Assembly: GCA_963970005.1 (NCBI GenBank)
Contig: CAXAMN010023684.1
Location: forward strand, 274,865-338,864
Length of the DNA stretch: 64,000 nt
Source: Durusdinium trenchii
Taxonomy: Eukaryota; Sar; Dinophyceae; Suessiales; Symbiodiniaceae
Reading direction: 5' to 3'
The number at the start of each line of letters is the position of its first letter. Position 1 is the first letter of the stretch. A model generated the notes under the pieces. That model made no database searches. It worked only from the letters and a program-made list of their open reading frames with translations, and was not told the origin of the DNA. Below are positions 19,990-30,973 of the stretch, piece by piece. The translations under genes and the position numbers were made by a program.

Positions 19990-20602
19990 AGAAACAGAAC
20001 TGTCACGGCCTGCAGCAATTCACTTGTCATTGCCCAAAGGCCCCCAAACGGCTTGCCAACACTGCTACGAGCCAGCTGAAGGAAGAGTCAAATGCCGCAT
20101 GGCAGTATGGTGCTGTCCAGTATGGTCTTCAGAATAATTCAACCTTCAACAAAGGGCCCCCGTTTCTTGCACAACATCACTGCTCTTTGCCAATGTCAGC
20201 TATGTACATGAAGGCCCTCTGCTTTTGGATGGGCCACTAAACTATCTATGAAGAGGCCACTGCCCACACTCAATGCGGCGGAGAGGTGAAGAATTATATA
20301 CAGTAATGAAACCTGTTCCCTCAGTCTTTCTTGTGACCACTGATGCAAAGACAAACAGAGATTTAATTTGAGCCATTGCAGTTTTTGACCCTCGGAGTAA
20401 ACAGGTCTAAGGGAAATCTAAAGCACTCGGAGAAAGGGTTGAATCTTGCTTTCCTTCGATGTGCAAATCAGCCGATGTTCAACCCTCAAGCCTTTTGCCT
20501 TGAATGGGTCAACGTGGAAGCTCGAATAATGTCAGACTGACGATGTCAGAAAAGAACAAAGTGGATGACGGATGGCCCGGGAGCGTGGAATGTAGAAGAG
20601 GT
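19990..20602. other. No recognisable gene
   Basis: A short plus frame (19983-20240) has no recognised features. Nothing else is noted. Confidence 0.4.
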
Positions 20603-21185
20603 TTATCGTGAAATATGTTTAGACTTGATGGTGCAAACATCCTGATCCGCCTGAAGGAATAGGACTTTGTTCAGGAGTCTGCCAACCGGTTGTTGACAAA
20701 CATATTCAGCTGCATGAAGGAAGCACAACGCTTCAATACAATCCATTTCAAGGTCATTGCCCGTACCGTCCCACAGTTGTGTAGGTGAGACAACTGGATC
20801 TTGCAGTTCACTTGACTCATCTTGAGTGATCTTGGGCACAAAACAAATGCTTATCATGGAAGAAAATGCGGAAGTCTCCTGTCTTCACAATCTGCCACAT
20901 TGCAAAGTCTGGAATCTTAATGCCTTCATTGAGAAAGCAAAGTAGTGGCGCATGTTGCTTTTCAAGTTCAAGTGCAATGGCAAAAATGCATTCTTGGCCA
21001 TTGATGATGACCAGAATGAGATCAGCCGCCGCATCTGCAAATGTGATCAGACTGCCATTGGCAAGCCAAGGTTGCCATGTTTTCATACGATCTTGTGCTT
21101 TAGCAATGAAATCAGCTGAAGACTGCAGCGTGACCCAAGCACCTTCTTGTCGTACAAATGTTTTTGCACTGGTGAGGCGCTCCAT
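20603..21185 (-). pseudogene. Coding-like region of unknown function in two frames
   Basis: The frame 21185-20817 (122 codons) reads MERLTSAKTFVRQEGAWVTL, then MKTWQPWLANGSLITFADAA and LILVIINGQECIFAIALELE, a well-mixed globular composition with an alternating beta pattern. A second frame, 20857-20603, continues directly (SELQDPVVSPTQLWDG, then CIEALCFLHAAEYVCQQPVG). The overlap and smooth continuation suggest a single protein with one frame change or a small intron near 20830. I do not recognise the family. Confidence 0.4.
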
Positions 21186-21884
21186 TCAACATTGTTTCAC
21201 TAAGGCCAGCTTAGGCAACGATTCGCCAGAGACCCCTTGTACAGCAAACAAGATCGCCACAAGTTCATGTATTTGGGAAATGGCATTCCCAACTTGGTGG
21301 AACGCCTTTCTAATGTCAAGCGGAAGCGGAAAAGTATGGGTTGTTGCAAACAAGGAAGGCTTAAAGGGGTCTTAATTTTTCCTGGTCTTATTAAAGAGGT
21401 CCAAAACAACCGTCCTTTGTTTTCTCCTTTTTCTGCAAAAACAGACACCTAATAAGGAAGGCATCCCCAACTTGCCAAAAAATCCTTCCGGAAAAGTAAA
21501 TACACCAGCAAGTTTCCGGGGTTTACACCCACTTTGCCCGCTCTCCCCTACCCCCTAGACAACTCACTTCGTTCGCAGAAAGCAACTTCAGCCTAGGCTA
21601 GTGGCTGGCTTTTATAACAAATGCTTTGCGTTGCGCGGTCATGCAGTCGCAGTCAATGCCGTCATCGGGCGCTCAGATGGTGAGGCGTCTGCAGGGATTC
21701 GAGCGGAGTTGGTGAATCAAGACGCAACAGTGCATAGAAGACTTGACATTGACTCTCAGTGTCAAACCAACATATTTCATATTTTAAACATTCTTAAGCA
21801 ATATTTAGTTCCAAATGCCATGCGCATTTCGTCACCATTGCCTGTGCAGCTGCCAGAGTGCTGATCCAACTGCCCACCTGAAGA

Positions 21885-22125
21885 TCAAGACTTCACGTGA
21901 CTTGAAGCCCATTCCAAAGCAACTAACCAACTCTTGAGTTCCCAGCTCTCGTCAAAGAACGCAATCAATTCTTCTGGACCTAAGTTGAAATATGCTAGAA
22001 TGTTCGACTCAATGCTGGTTCTCAACAGCGAAAAGTGCTCCAAAGGCTTCCCCACTCGGCTTGTAAACGAGGGAGCGCTCCCTGCTTGAAAAGGAAGGGT
22101 GGCTGACACGTATTTGCAGATGTAT
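21885..22125 (-). CDS. Exon-like ORF of unknown function
   Basis: The minus strand is open from about 22125 and reads KYVSATLPFQAGSAPSF, then GKPLEHFSLLRTSIESNILA and NLGPEELIAFFDESWELKSW to a stop at 21885. The composition is convincingly protein-like (amphipathic helices, LGPEEL turn). With 20603-21185 on the same strand, it could be part of one multi-exon host gene. No ATG is seen at the 5' edge, consistent with an internal or terminal exon. Confidence 0.38.
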
Positions 22126-24807
22126 TTTGCCTTCTTTCTTCCAAACTGACTTCACTCAACCACATTTTGCACATGACCCGTCTCCCTTTTCTATCAAACT
22201 ATCTGTGTGGCTCCTGACACCAATCCCCCGCACCAAAGCAGCATGCAATGAGCCTCTCTCGGATCAAAGGGTTGTCGGTGAAGAGAACAGCTTCACCTGC
22301 AGAAGTATGAAGAGCAAGGCTTCACTTAAAATACTTGATTTGACTTTGCAGGCTCTAATTTAAGCAACTAGCAAGCCAGTGCTATGAATCCGTCAAGCCC
22401 CAAGTGGATCCAATTGGAGAGAATTAGCCTTCAGATCAAAAGTTTTGGATCAAACCTGCCTCCATCTTGACCAGATGCCTTGGTTTGCTCAAAGCCATTT
22501 GGGACTCAGTGAGTTCTACAGAGTCATGAAGCTTTTGCACAAAAGCCTGGCCTGGCGCAAGATTCCTTGATAAACGAGCAAGTCATCCACCTAAGGTGGA
22601 ACACCGGCGTTGGATTCAGTGCATTAGATTGCATGGCTTTTGCCTGTCTCAACTCTTGCGAGGCAAGTTAGGCAAGTTGCATAGATTTCAAGGTCTCGCA
22701 CTCCTCTACCAGGTGTCCTGGTCACGCAATATGAACAACATTGTCACTACATACGGAGTCGCACTGAGTTCGTTGACCTGGAGTAGTTCCAGAACTTGAT
22801 GGCAGAGATCTGTGTCGGCTCATCGAAAACAAGCTCCACCTGGCAGCAAGGTTGTAACAGCGGCAAGAATGTGGACAAAAAATGCTTGATTGGACTCCAA
22901 CAACCACTGGGGCTGTGACAAAGTTTGCAGGTAGGCGGTAGTATGGGGCCAGCCTGCTGTCATGCACAGCCAAAAAGTTTCGATCATGGCATCTAAATTT
23001 GAAACGACATAGCAATCCCAGCACCGGCAAGAATCCGCCTGTGCAATTACATCACTCAACGGGTTGGCTGTTAGGTTTGTAAACAGAGTTTCAGGATTCA
23101 GGGTGCAAGTTGAAACAGAATCACTTGCTAATTTAGCTCGTGTGCCACCTATGTGCTGCAACTGGATTCAGAATCACCAGCCATTCAAAAGAATGTTCGA
23201 CAGAATGCAACGGCGGGCACTGACCGTGACACGGGTTTGCTGCTTGCTCAACTATGGACTGCAAAAGGCAGCCTGCTGTTCATATGTGTACAATATAATT
23301 GACAATCTTATCTTAGTTCCCCAAGTGTAGCGTGTTGCTCGCATTTATGAGCAGTGTCTCTAGGAAACACCGTCAGCTTCCAAATCGCATTAAACATTAT
23401 GTTGAACACTCCGACATCACTTGTGCAGGACAATGTGTTCTACCCCAAAAGAACGATGCTTTTCCCTGGTCTGAAATATCTTGGTGTTGGGTGCGCGACT
23501 TATTACATGCTTGGGCTGCGCTGAAATATGTCTAGATGAGAAACTTCCTACTCACCACTTCACAACTCACCACACACCACATCATGTCTTGGATATGACA
23601 TGTTTTCGAGCCTCCCTTTGGAACTAGCTCCGGGTTCACCCTTGTAACCTTGCTCGGGAACCTGTGGAACCATTTCCGGAAGCTCTTCTAGAATCTAGAA
23701 CCAAACAACAAAACAACCTCCTCTGGTAGCCCCCGAAACCTGTTCCGAACACTGGTACCTTCCAGGAACCCTACGGCAAAACGTCCTCCAGAAACTGCCT
23801 GCCACAATCCTTTCTATATATCAGAAAACACAACCAAACGTTGGCAGTGGGGAGGGAATAGAAATCAACAGGCTCTGGCGTTCTGAGTCATGTTCGGCAT
23901 GTTACAACAGAAGCCACACTTTGTGACTCAGGTAGATCCAATATTTTGATGCACTGACTGGTGAATCCTGGTGCAGAAAGCACGTGTGAATGTTGGTCAT
24001 GGATTGAACAAAGCCACACCACACAGCTGGGTGGCTCGAAAGCACAACGCTGCATGGTAAACAGCTGTTCTGTAGATGATATATGCTGCCAACATGCTGT
24101 TGCCTTTGATGACTATTGTTTTGCTATTTTTACAATTGTGAGGATGGCGCTGATGATGGTGATTCAAATGGTATCAAACTCTGAGATTTGATCACATAAA
24201 ATGAACAGTGATGGAGATGCAATGATGCCAATGATGTATCAAGATTAGGATGCTGAGAGCTTTCTGGTGAGGGCACTCTATTCTTTGAGACCACACTTCA
24301 ACACCGGGAGAAACGGACTTTTCAGGAAAATGAAGCGAAAAAACTAGGAATAGGGAGATGCAAAAAACAATGAAAGCTGTTAAAGAAAATGAAAGGAAGA
24401 TAATTCAATTATTCAAATAAAGAAGGCTGCTAGAGGAAAGAAGATGAAACCTGAGAAGGGAGGGGACGAAAGCCAGCCCTCGTAGAGATTGGGAACAACA
24501 AGAAGAGCACAATGTTTGAATTAGTGCTCGTCAGCAATTTGCTGCGGTATTTTGAGCCGTCGCTTTTGGTGGTACCATCAACAGCCAAGCGAGGTTATTG
24601 TGGTGAGACAATACATTTAGGTCTGAAATGGCTACAAGCATCACCTAAACGCTGCTACAACGCAATCTTTGTCGCCACGCGGTTTTTATCCTCAGCAGTC
24701 ACGCGCGCCGCGTTGATCGACATAGACAGTCTAGGGTTTGTGCACCAAAAGGATGAGACAAGTCAGGATGATCTGGCCAGTTTGATAATACAAATTGATG
24801 AAGTTTG
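22126..24807. other. No recognisable gene
   Basis: Scattered frames of 60-113 codons occur on both strands without motifs. 23600-23830 is CCGGAA/TTCCGG-rich with several short inverted segments, but there is no clear element boundary. Confidence 0.4.
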
Positions 24808-24860
24808 AGGTTGGAGGCCGTTAGTAGGTTGGAGGCCATTGCTGGTAGGTTGGAGGACAT
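24808..24860 (+). repeat. Dispersed GGTTGGAGGCC motif, three tandem copies (copy 4)
   Basis: GAGGTTGGAGGCCGTTAGTA, GGTTGGAGGCCATTGCTGGT and AGGTTGGAGGACATC follow each other at about 17-18 bp spacing. Confidence 0.75.
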
Positions 24861-24990
24861 CCCTATAATGTCACAGGTCTGCCGGACTTATGGATCGCCC
24901 AGCCAACCGGACTTGTAGGGCTGGATTCCTGGTCCAGTGAGATCTCGGCACTCATGAGGTCACAGCCTGTGACTGTCCAATTCACGTTTG

Positions 24991-25042
24991 TAATTCTCCA
25001 AACAATGTGGTAACACTAGGGGTTCTTGCAGTAACGGCTAAG
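24991..25042 (-). repeat. AGAACCCC...TGTTTGG hairpin-repeat copy
   Basis: The reverse complement reads TTAGCCGTTACTGCAAGAAC, then CCCTAGTGTTACCACATTGT, then TTGGAGAATTA. It aligns almost base for base with 49874-49930 on the plus strand. Related short forms lie at 40077, 40291 and 40742. Confidence 0.7.
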
Positions 25043-28000
25043 GCCAAGTTTTGTAAAATCTGTGGCTGGTTTGTGGCTCAGTTTAAAGAAATAGCCGTTC
25101 TATGTTGCAGGGAGGGGTTGGAACCCCTCAAAATAAAATAGAATCAGAGTAGCCAAGCTGAAGTCAAAACAAAATCAGAGCGGGCCAAGGTTGCAAAAAC
25201 TGAGCTCTCAAAATAGATCAGTGGTAGCCAACGTCAAAAATTTGATCAGGTAAGGCAAGGATTTAGAAAGTGATTTGAGGGTAGCCACGGGCTGCGTGCA
25301 AAACATCCCAAGTCCCAAGCCTTTGCCACCTGCAAGAATGTGGGTGATCATTTTCTATCTGGAATCCTGAATTTGTATGTCTTGAGCCCTGTACAGAGAA
25401 GTGTCATCCCCAGACACGCCACAATACACAACATCTCAAAACATGACTGATTCTATAAACCAGCCTGCTAATAGAAACAGGGTCCTCGAAAAAATGGTTC
25501 AAGCCCTCCTTTGCTATTTTGAGTGTAGGCACGGCTATCAAAGAATACAGACTGAGGTTTCCAGGCCACATGGCGCTGAAAAAGAACGGTGCTTATCATT
25601 GCCCGTTTTAAAGTCAGGCTTGGGTTTTATGGAAGGGAAAAGACACGCACGTTCTGCACATTATATGCACGCACTTCTGAAAAAAAGGTCGAAACACTCA
25701 TGCATCTATACCTGCACTCTGTGTCCTCCAAAACCTGCAAAGTTTATGCTCTCTGGAATAAAATGTTTCTTTGGGGAAGTGGCAACAATTATATATTTGT
25801 AGTGAGCGTCTTTGACCTTGTATTTGTTGGCTATTGATGGTGAGTGCTGGCCGCTGTCGTATTTTCGACGTATAGTTTTTCAACGCACTTTCCTCACAGC
25901 TGCTTGGGGGGACCTAGCTAGATTCCAGAAGATAGCACTCCTTTACTGAAACCCTTGTCGTCCTCCCCAAAGCCGTTACAAAGTGATCAAAAATGGAAGG
26001 CACCACCACAAATACCCAGTCTGTTAGCCATCTCTTGGGCCACGTAGACGCTACAGGGGAGCAGTACAGAAAGCAACCCTTTGCTGATACCACTGAGGTC
26101 TTTATAGTGATAACCCGCCTGCTTGCAGGTTGCTGTCTCTACGGCCGACCGTGTCCATGTTTGTTGGGGACTGCTATCCACTTGAATGAAACCCTGGCCA
26201 CTTTGTGATGCTATTGATGCACTATTCAACCTTTGTAGGCATCACTTGCATCACCAAAGGCCCTTTAAAAGTTACAAGCTTCATTGCATTTGGTCCACCT
26301 ATTTTTTCCGCTCTCCCCACCAGGCTCTGGGTTCACCCTACCTGCCAAGTACCACCACGCAACCACCCCGACCCCCCACACTCCCTAATACTCACTTCAT
26401 CGGCTGGCTTTCGTGATAAGTATATACAAATATACGTATATCAAGGAAAATGAAAGTAACATGACAAGATTGCATAGGAACATGAAAGGAACATGACAAA
26501 ACTGCATAAGGAAAATGAAAAGAGCTTAAAGGAGTCTGAAAAGGTTTTAAGGAAAATAAAACGAGAAACGAGAAGGAAAATGAGAGGTCAAACGTTGAAA
26601 GAAACTGAAAGCGAAATGAAAGGAGGGCGCGTGCCTCCACACCAGTATTCTATGAAAATCACGCCCAAGCACTCTGACACGCGTGACACCCGCAGAAGAT
26701 TCTCTTTGGGAAAAGGAAAAACAAACTTCCCATGTGCTTTCAGGAAAGCAGAACTTGCTTGATCGAAACAAATACTCGAAACACCCCACCGCTGCAATGG
26801 AAGTAAATCAGACACAAAGAATCTCAGGGGGGCACCACATGCGAGAGTTCTGCGGTGCCCCCTTGAGAAGTGAGTCCTCGAGAAATTTCACAGTCTTCAC
26901 AATTGCACAGTGCTTTAGACTTATCTGATATCTTCAATATTCAAGGAATATGGACACCTCTGAGCGGACATCGGCTTCCATTCCGCACAAGTCCCTTGGC
27001 CATACTGACACATCGGCACGCTTCACTGGCACTCAAGGCATGACAAGGTTCGTGGCCTGACACTCCCATGATTTGAGTATGCCCGCTTCGGCCTTTATAG
27101 TGCACTCTCTCAGATCGAATCTTGCAAAATGCTGCTGAGTCCATGAAGCTTATTGGACTGCCTCAATCCTCGACCCATTTGATCATAGATCTGGCCAGAA
27201 TCATTTGTCAAACACTGCATCTCGAAAAATCCCAACAAGAAGCATTTGTGCTTCATAGTGTTGCTACAAAAGCATCATAAACCCACGCCTCGATTCCGTC
27301 AAGTCCGATGTAGTGCACCTAATGCGTCAACCAGAACTGATATGCCAAGTTAAAGTAAGAGGACAGCATCTGAGCTGTTCACATCGGACCACGTGGTGTG
27401 AAAAAGGAATTTGAAAATAAAGCCACAAGGATGCAAGGGAGTCTCATACCTCCGCAGTGATGCTGCAGTGCAAACACGGAGAGAAAACATTGACAAGCAT
27501 GAGAAAACAGGCATCAAGACACGGCCAAACCATAGAGAAACTTAATTATCGAAAACACTTCATTTAGAATTTACTCACCATGTCAAGCAGGCCAGGAGTG
27601 CTGTTGCCGAAGAGGAGAATCAATGTGTTCAGGAGCTCTTCTGCCAGCAGCCGTTTTTTATAAGCACCATGCGTGCACATGATCTAAAATTGGAGTTCGG
27701 GTGGTGGAGCAGCTGCATAACAAATTTGGTGCTTCTGAAGCAATGCAAAATAACCAGGGCATCTTCCACTTTGGCTGTTGGCATCCCAGTGCTCACAATT
27801 CTCAAAGTTGTCTCCGCTCCAATCTCCTTTTTGTGCTGTCCATGCCAATGAAATAGAAATGAGTGGATAATACATAAAATATTCAGAGCTCAATGTTTAC
27901 ATTCAGGAAAGTTCCTGGCAAACTAAGGGTGTGTATCTGGTGTATTTACGACTATGATTGGAAACTAACCCGAATATTTATTCTCAGACGCATCCCACAT

Positions 28001-28740
28001 CAAATGTTGCTACTTGTGCATGTGGCCTGCGGGACAGGGGTTGAGGAGGGCGCCAATTGAGCCATTGTATCGCATTCGGGAAAAAGAATTGCAGGTTGAG
28101 GAAGAACTGGTGTTCAGGCAAGGTCAAAAGGGACTCTTCGCTGCCAATTGCATGTGCACTTGGTAGTAGAGTTACCTGGGATCTTCTGGAGCCTATTGGG
28201 CAAATCCAAAAGCTTCGGAGTTCTGGCGGCAGCTTCTTGCGATGCAGAATCCACAACGCAAGGATGGTTCCGTGGACACAATGAATCAAACCCCAACCTA
28301 GCAACAGTTGGACCCAAGGCTTGCAAATCTTGGGGACCAGTTAACCCTGTGAATGCTGAGAAACAACTGAAGAGGTTGGACGCACCGACTCAAACCCAAA
28401 GGGTTTGCAAGAGGTCAGCACGACAGGGGGTTCTGTATCTAAGAACATCACAGTATTGGCGCGGCTGAACAGTTGAAATAAGTGCTGCACACTTTCCAGA
28501 AGAAATCCAATGCCTTCATAAAACAACGCGCAATTTGTTTTTGATTCGGAAACCAGCGAACCCTGACAGCAGCGCTCCAAGATCGGCTCATGTTGCCCAT
28601 ATTTTTTGATTCCAGAGCCAACACACATGACGAACTGCAAGAAGCATTCATGAACCAAGTGGGAGATTGCCAGGTGCTAGATTCACACATCACATCAGGG
28701 TCACTCACATCGACTTTGGGACAGGTATGCGTGACATGCC
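25043..28740. other. No recognisable gene
   Basis: A/T-richer sequence with short frames. GGGGTTGGAACCCC near 25117-25130 is a perfect short palindrome. 26450-26640 is rich in GAAAATGA/AGGAA repeats that open frames by chance. Nothing with a recognised domain. Confidence 0.4.
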
Positions 28741-28851
28741 GCTTGCGCCGCTTGCGCTGCTTGCACTGCTTGCGCCATTTGTGCCGTTTGCGAATCTTGC
28801 GCTGCTTGCGCCGCCTGCGCCGTTTGCGCTGCCTGCCGTGCCTCGCCTCCG
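28741..28851. repeat. 9-bp minisatellite (CTTGCGCCG/CTTGCGCTG)n
   Basis: About twelve imperfect 9-bp units. On the minus strand they read AAQAAQAAQDSQTAQMAQ, on the plus strand LRRLRCLHCLRHL. Because 9 is a multiple of 3, several frames stay open. I do not call a gene. Confidence 0.8.
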
Positions 28852-29468
28852 ACAGCCTTCGACACTGTGACTTCCGGGGCACAGCGCGCAAGGAGTGCGA
28901 GCGGGGTGCTTTGGGCGCACGCGGTCATGTGCGCACGTAGCAGTGGGCATAGTAAGTAGGTCTGCACAAGTAAACTCATTTCCGGTGCAAATTAAAACTT
29001 GTTTGGAACCGGGCACTCCGAAAATGTTGTATAGAATGCCGCAATAATGTTTCAATACATGCCAGAAATTTTGACAGATTGAAATGTCATGGCGGGGATC
29101 ACTCGAAGTGATGTAATTTCTTCATACTTAGATCAGCCGTTGCTTTGCTAGTGCACTAAGGCTTTAAAGGACTTGGCTTTAAAGGACTGTATTTACCAAG
29201 TAGTATCTGACTAGCACCTCTTTCAAAATGTTATAGCACCGTTTTAGTAATTGCGGCACGCAGCTCCAACATCATATGAAAATTAAACAAAAATTGGTTT
29301 AGCTCATTATATAGTCAAACTGAAGTTGTGAATGTTGTCTGCTATATGTAGCCATTAGCTAAATTCCTTTAGCTAGGTTGGGCTCACTTGCTAATAGTTA
29401 ACTAAACTATCAAGCCTATAAAGACATAAAGATGTCATTTTTTAGCTTCCCCAAATTGAAACACGACT

Positions 29469-29858
29469 TTGCACAATGGAGCGGATGGAGCGGATGGAGC
29501 GGATGGAGCGGATGGCGCGGGTGGAGCGGATGGAGCGGATGGAGCGGATGGAGCGGATGGCGTGGATGGCGCGGATGGAGCGGATGGAGCGGATGGAGCG
29601 GATGGCGCGGATGGAGCGGATGGAGCGGATGGAGCGGATGGCGCAGGTGGAGCGGATGGAGCGGATGGAGCGGGTGGAGTGGATGGAGCAGGTGGAGCGG
29701 ATGGAGCGGAAGACGCTGATCCCTCTCGCAATGAAATCATCCCACTGAACATAGACAATCCGACACGAAGAGAACTGAATGTTTGTGAGTTCTTGAGTGC
29801 CCAACTTTCCACTCTGCAACGCCGGCTGGCAAATGTAATGCATTCAGCTTTGGTGTAG
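29469..29858 (+). CDS. ORF over the 9-bp minisatellite (DGA repeat protein), doubtful
   Basis: A 129-codon ORF. Residues 4-83 are (DGA)n and variants (GAGGADGADG), followed by about 45 non-repetitive residues (PSRNEIIPLNIDNPTRREL, then CEFLSAQLSTLQRRL). The non-repetitive tail is protein-like and stays in frame, a small point in favour of coding. The same DNA reads as (MER)n and (WSG)n in the other plus frames, and as Ser/Ala/Pro repeats on the minus strand, so the repeat itself is not evidence. Confidence 0.25.
   Translation: MHNGADGADGADGADGAGGADGADGADGADGVDGADGADGADGADGADGADGADGADGAGGADGADGAGGVDGAGGADGAEDADPSRNEIIPLNIDNPTRRELNVCEFLSAQLSTLQRRLANVMHSALV
29476..29711. repeat. 9-bp minisatellite (GGATGGAGC)n
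   Basis: About 26 units of GGATGGAGC with GGATGGCGC, GGGTGGAGC and GCAGGTGGA variants, strongly G-rich on the plus strand. The variants are clustered, suggesting local unit duplication. Confidence 0.9.
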
Positions 29859-30945
29859 TGTGACTGTTCACACCCCTGCCAGGACACCGGGCCCCACGCG
29901 ATCAAGCCCTTACACAGGCTTGACGGGCTCACAGGCTTCAATCTACATACTCTACTGGCTCACGGGCTTCACTTTACGGACTCTATTGGCTCTATGGGAC
30001 TCACGGGCCTGCGGGCTTGTCTTCTGCTTCTTCTGTGTGCGTTTCATCGTCGTCCGTCCTCCTTTTTCTTCTGTCTGGTTCTTCTTGTTCCTTGTTCTTC
30101 TCTTGCTATTCTTACCTTTTGTTCTTCTACCTGCTCCTTTTGTTGTTCTACCTGCTTCTTTTCTGTACCTTGGTTGGGCGGCGGGTTGGTTAACCTTTCT
30201 TTACAGTCCTCATGACCTCCCCGACATAAGTAGACCCCAGGGGTGCATGTAAATAATGCTATCTAAAACTAAAAGACTATGCAACTGCAAAAGTGCTCTT
30301 GAGAGGGAGGACCCGAGATTATTGAGTTGATAAATATAGTCATATCATGTCATATCATTATGTAATATTTATAATTACAAGCGTGCTCAAGAAACATTGC
30401 TGGCCAAGATTGTGTGATCGACATGAGTGAGCCATGTTGTTTAGGTTTCAGAGTTTGCCGAATGCAGAATACTACCCGCAAGAGGAACTACAGTAGGTCT
30501 TACGCCAATCATGAGATGCACAAGTCCTGACACATGTCACTTGTCAAAGATGGCAGGGAGCATTGAAGAGGCAAATGAATCGAGGGTCGGCTGGGAATCT
30601 CACTGACGTTTAGCCTCACGTGACCTGTGCACGCTCTACGGCCCTACTTATCACTATCGCTGGCTGAAAAAAGATCAGCAGGCTCCAGGAAGATCTAAGA
30701 GGTGCTCAAGGTCTTTTGCATTTTGTGCTTGCGTCCGGTACTTCATCATTAGACGAATCAATGTCTACCATAGATTTGCCTAAGTAAGACTGTCACGAAG
30801 ACAAGGGTTGTGTACCAATTGTCAAAGCAGAATTGCTAAAATCTTAACCAAACAACTGTGTCCTGTGGGGTGGTGGCAGCTGGGCACAGGAGGGCTCCTA
30901 AACAGTAAGCCATGGTGTTGAGTCTTACGGATACAGTAAGCAAGC
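29859..30945. other. No recognisable gene
   Basis: 30030-30190 is TTCTTC/CTTGTT pyrimidine-rich and opens frames by composition. The rest has no motif. Confidence 0.4.
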
Positions 30946-30973
30946 AGGATAGGATAGGATAGGATAGGATAGG
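30946..30973. repeat. (AGGAT)5 microsatellite
   Basis: AGGAT is repeated five times and followed by AGG. It is a short telomere-like G-rich pentamer, but isolated and internal. Confidence 0.85.

Noticed and set aside
30946-30973. Interstitial telomere
   Set aside because: Only five AGGAT units, not the TTTAGGG type expected in dinoflagellates, and no subtelomeric context.
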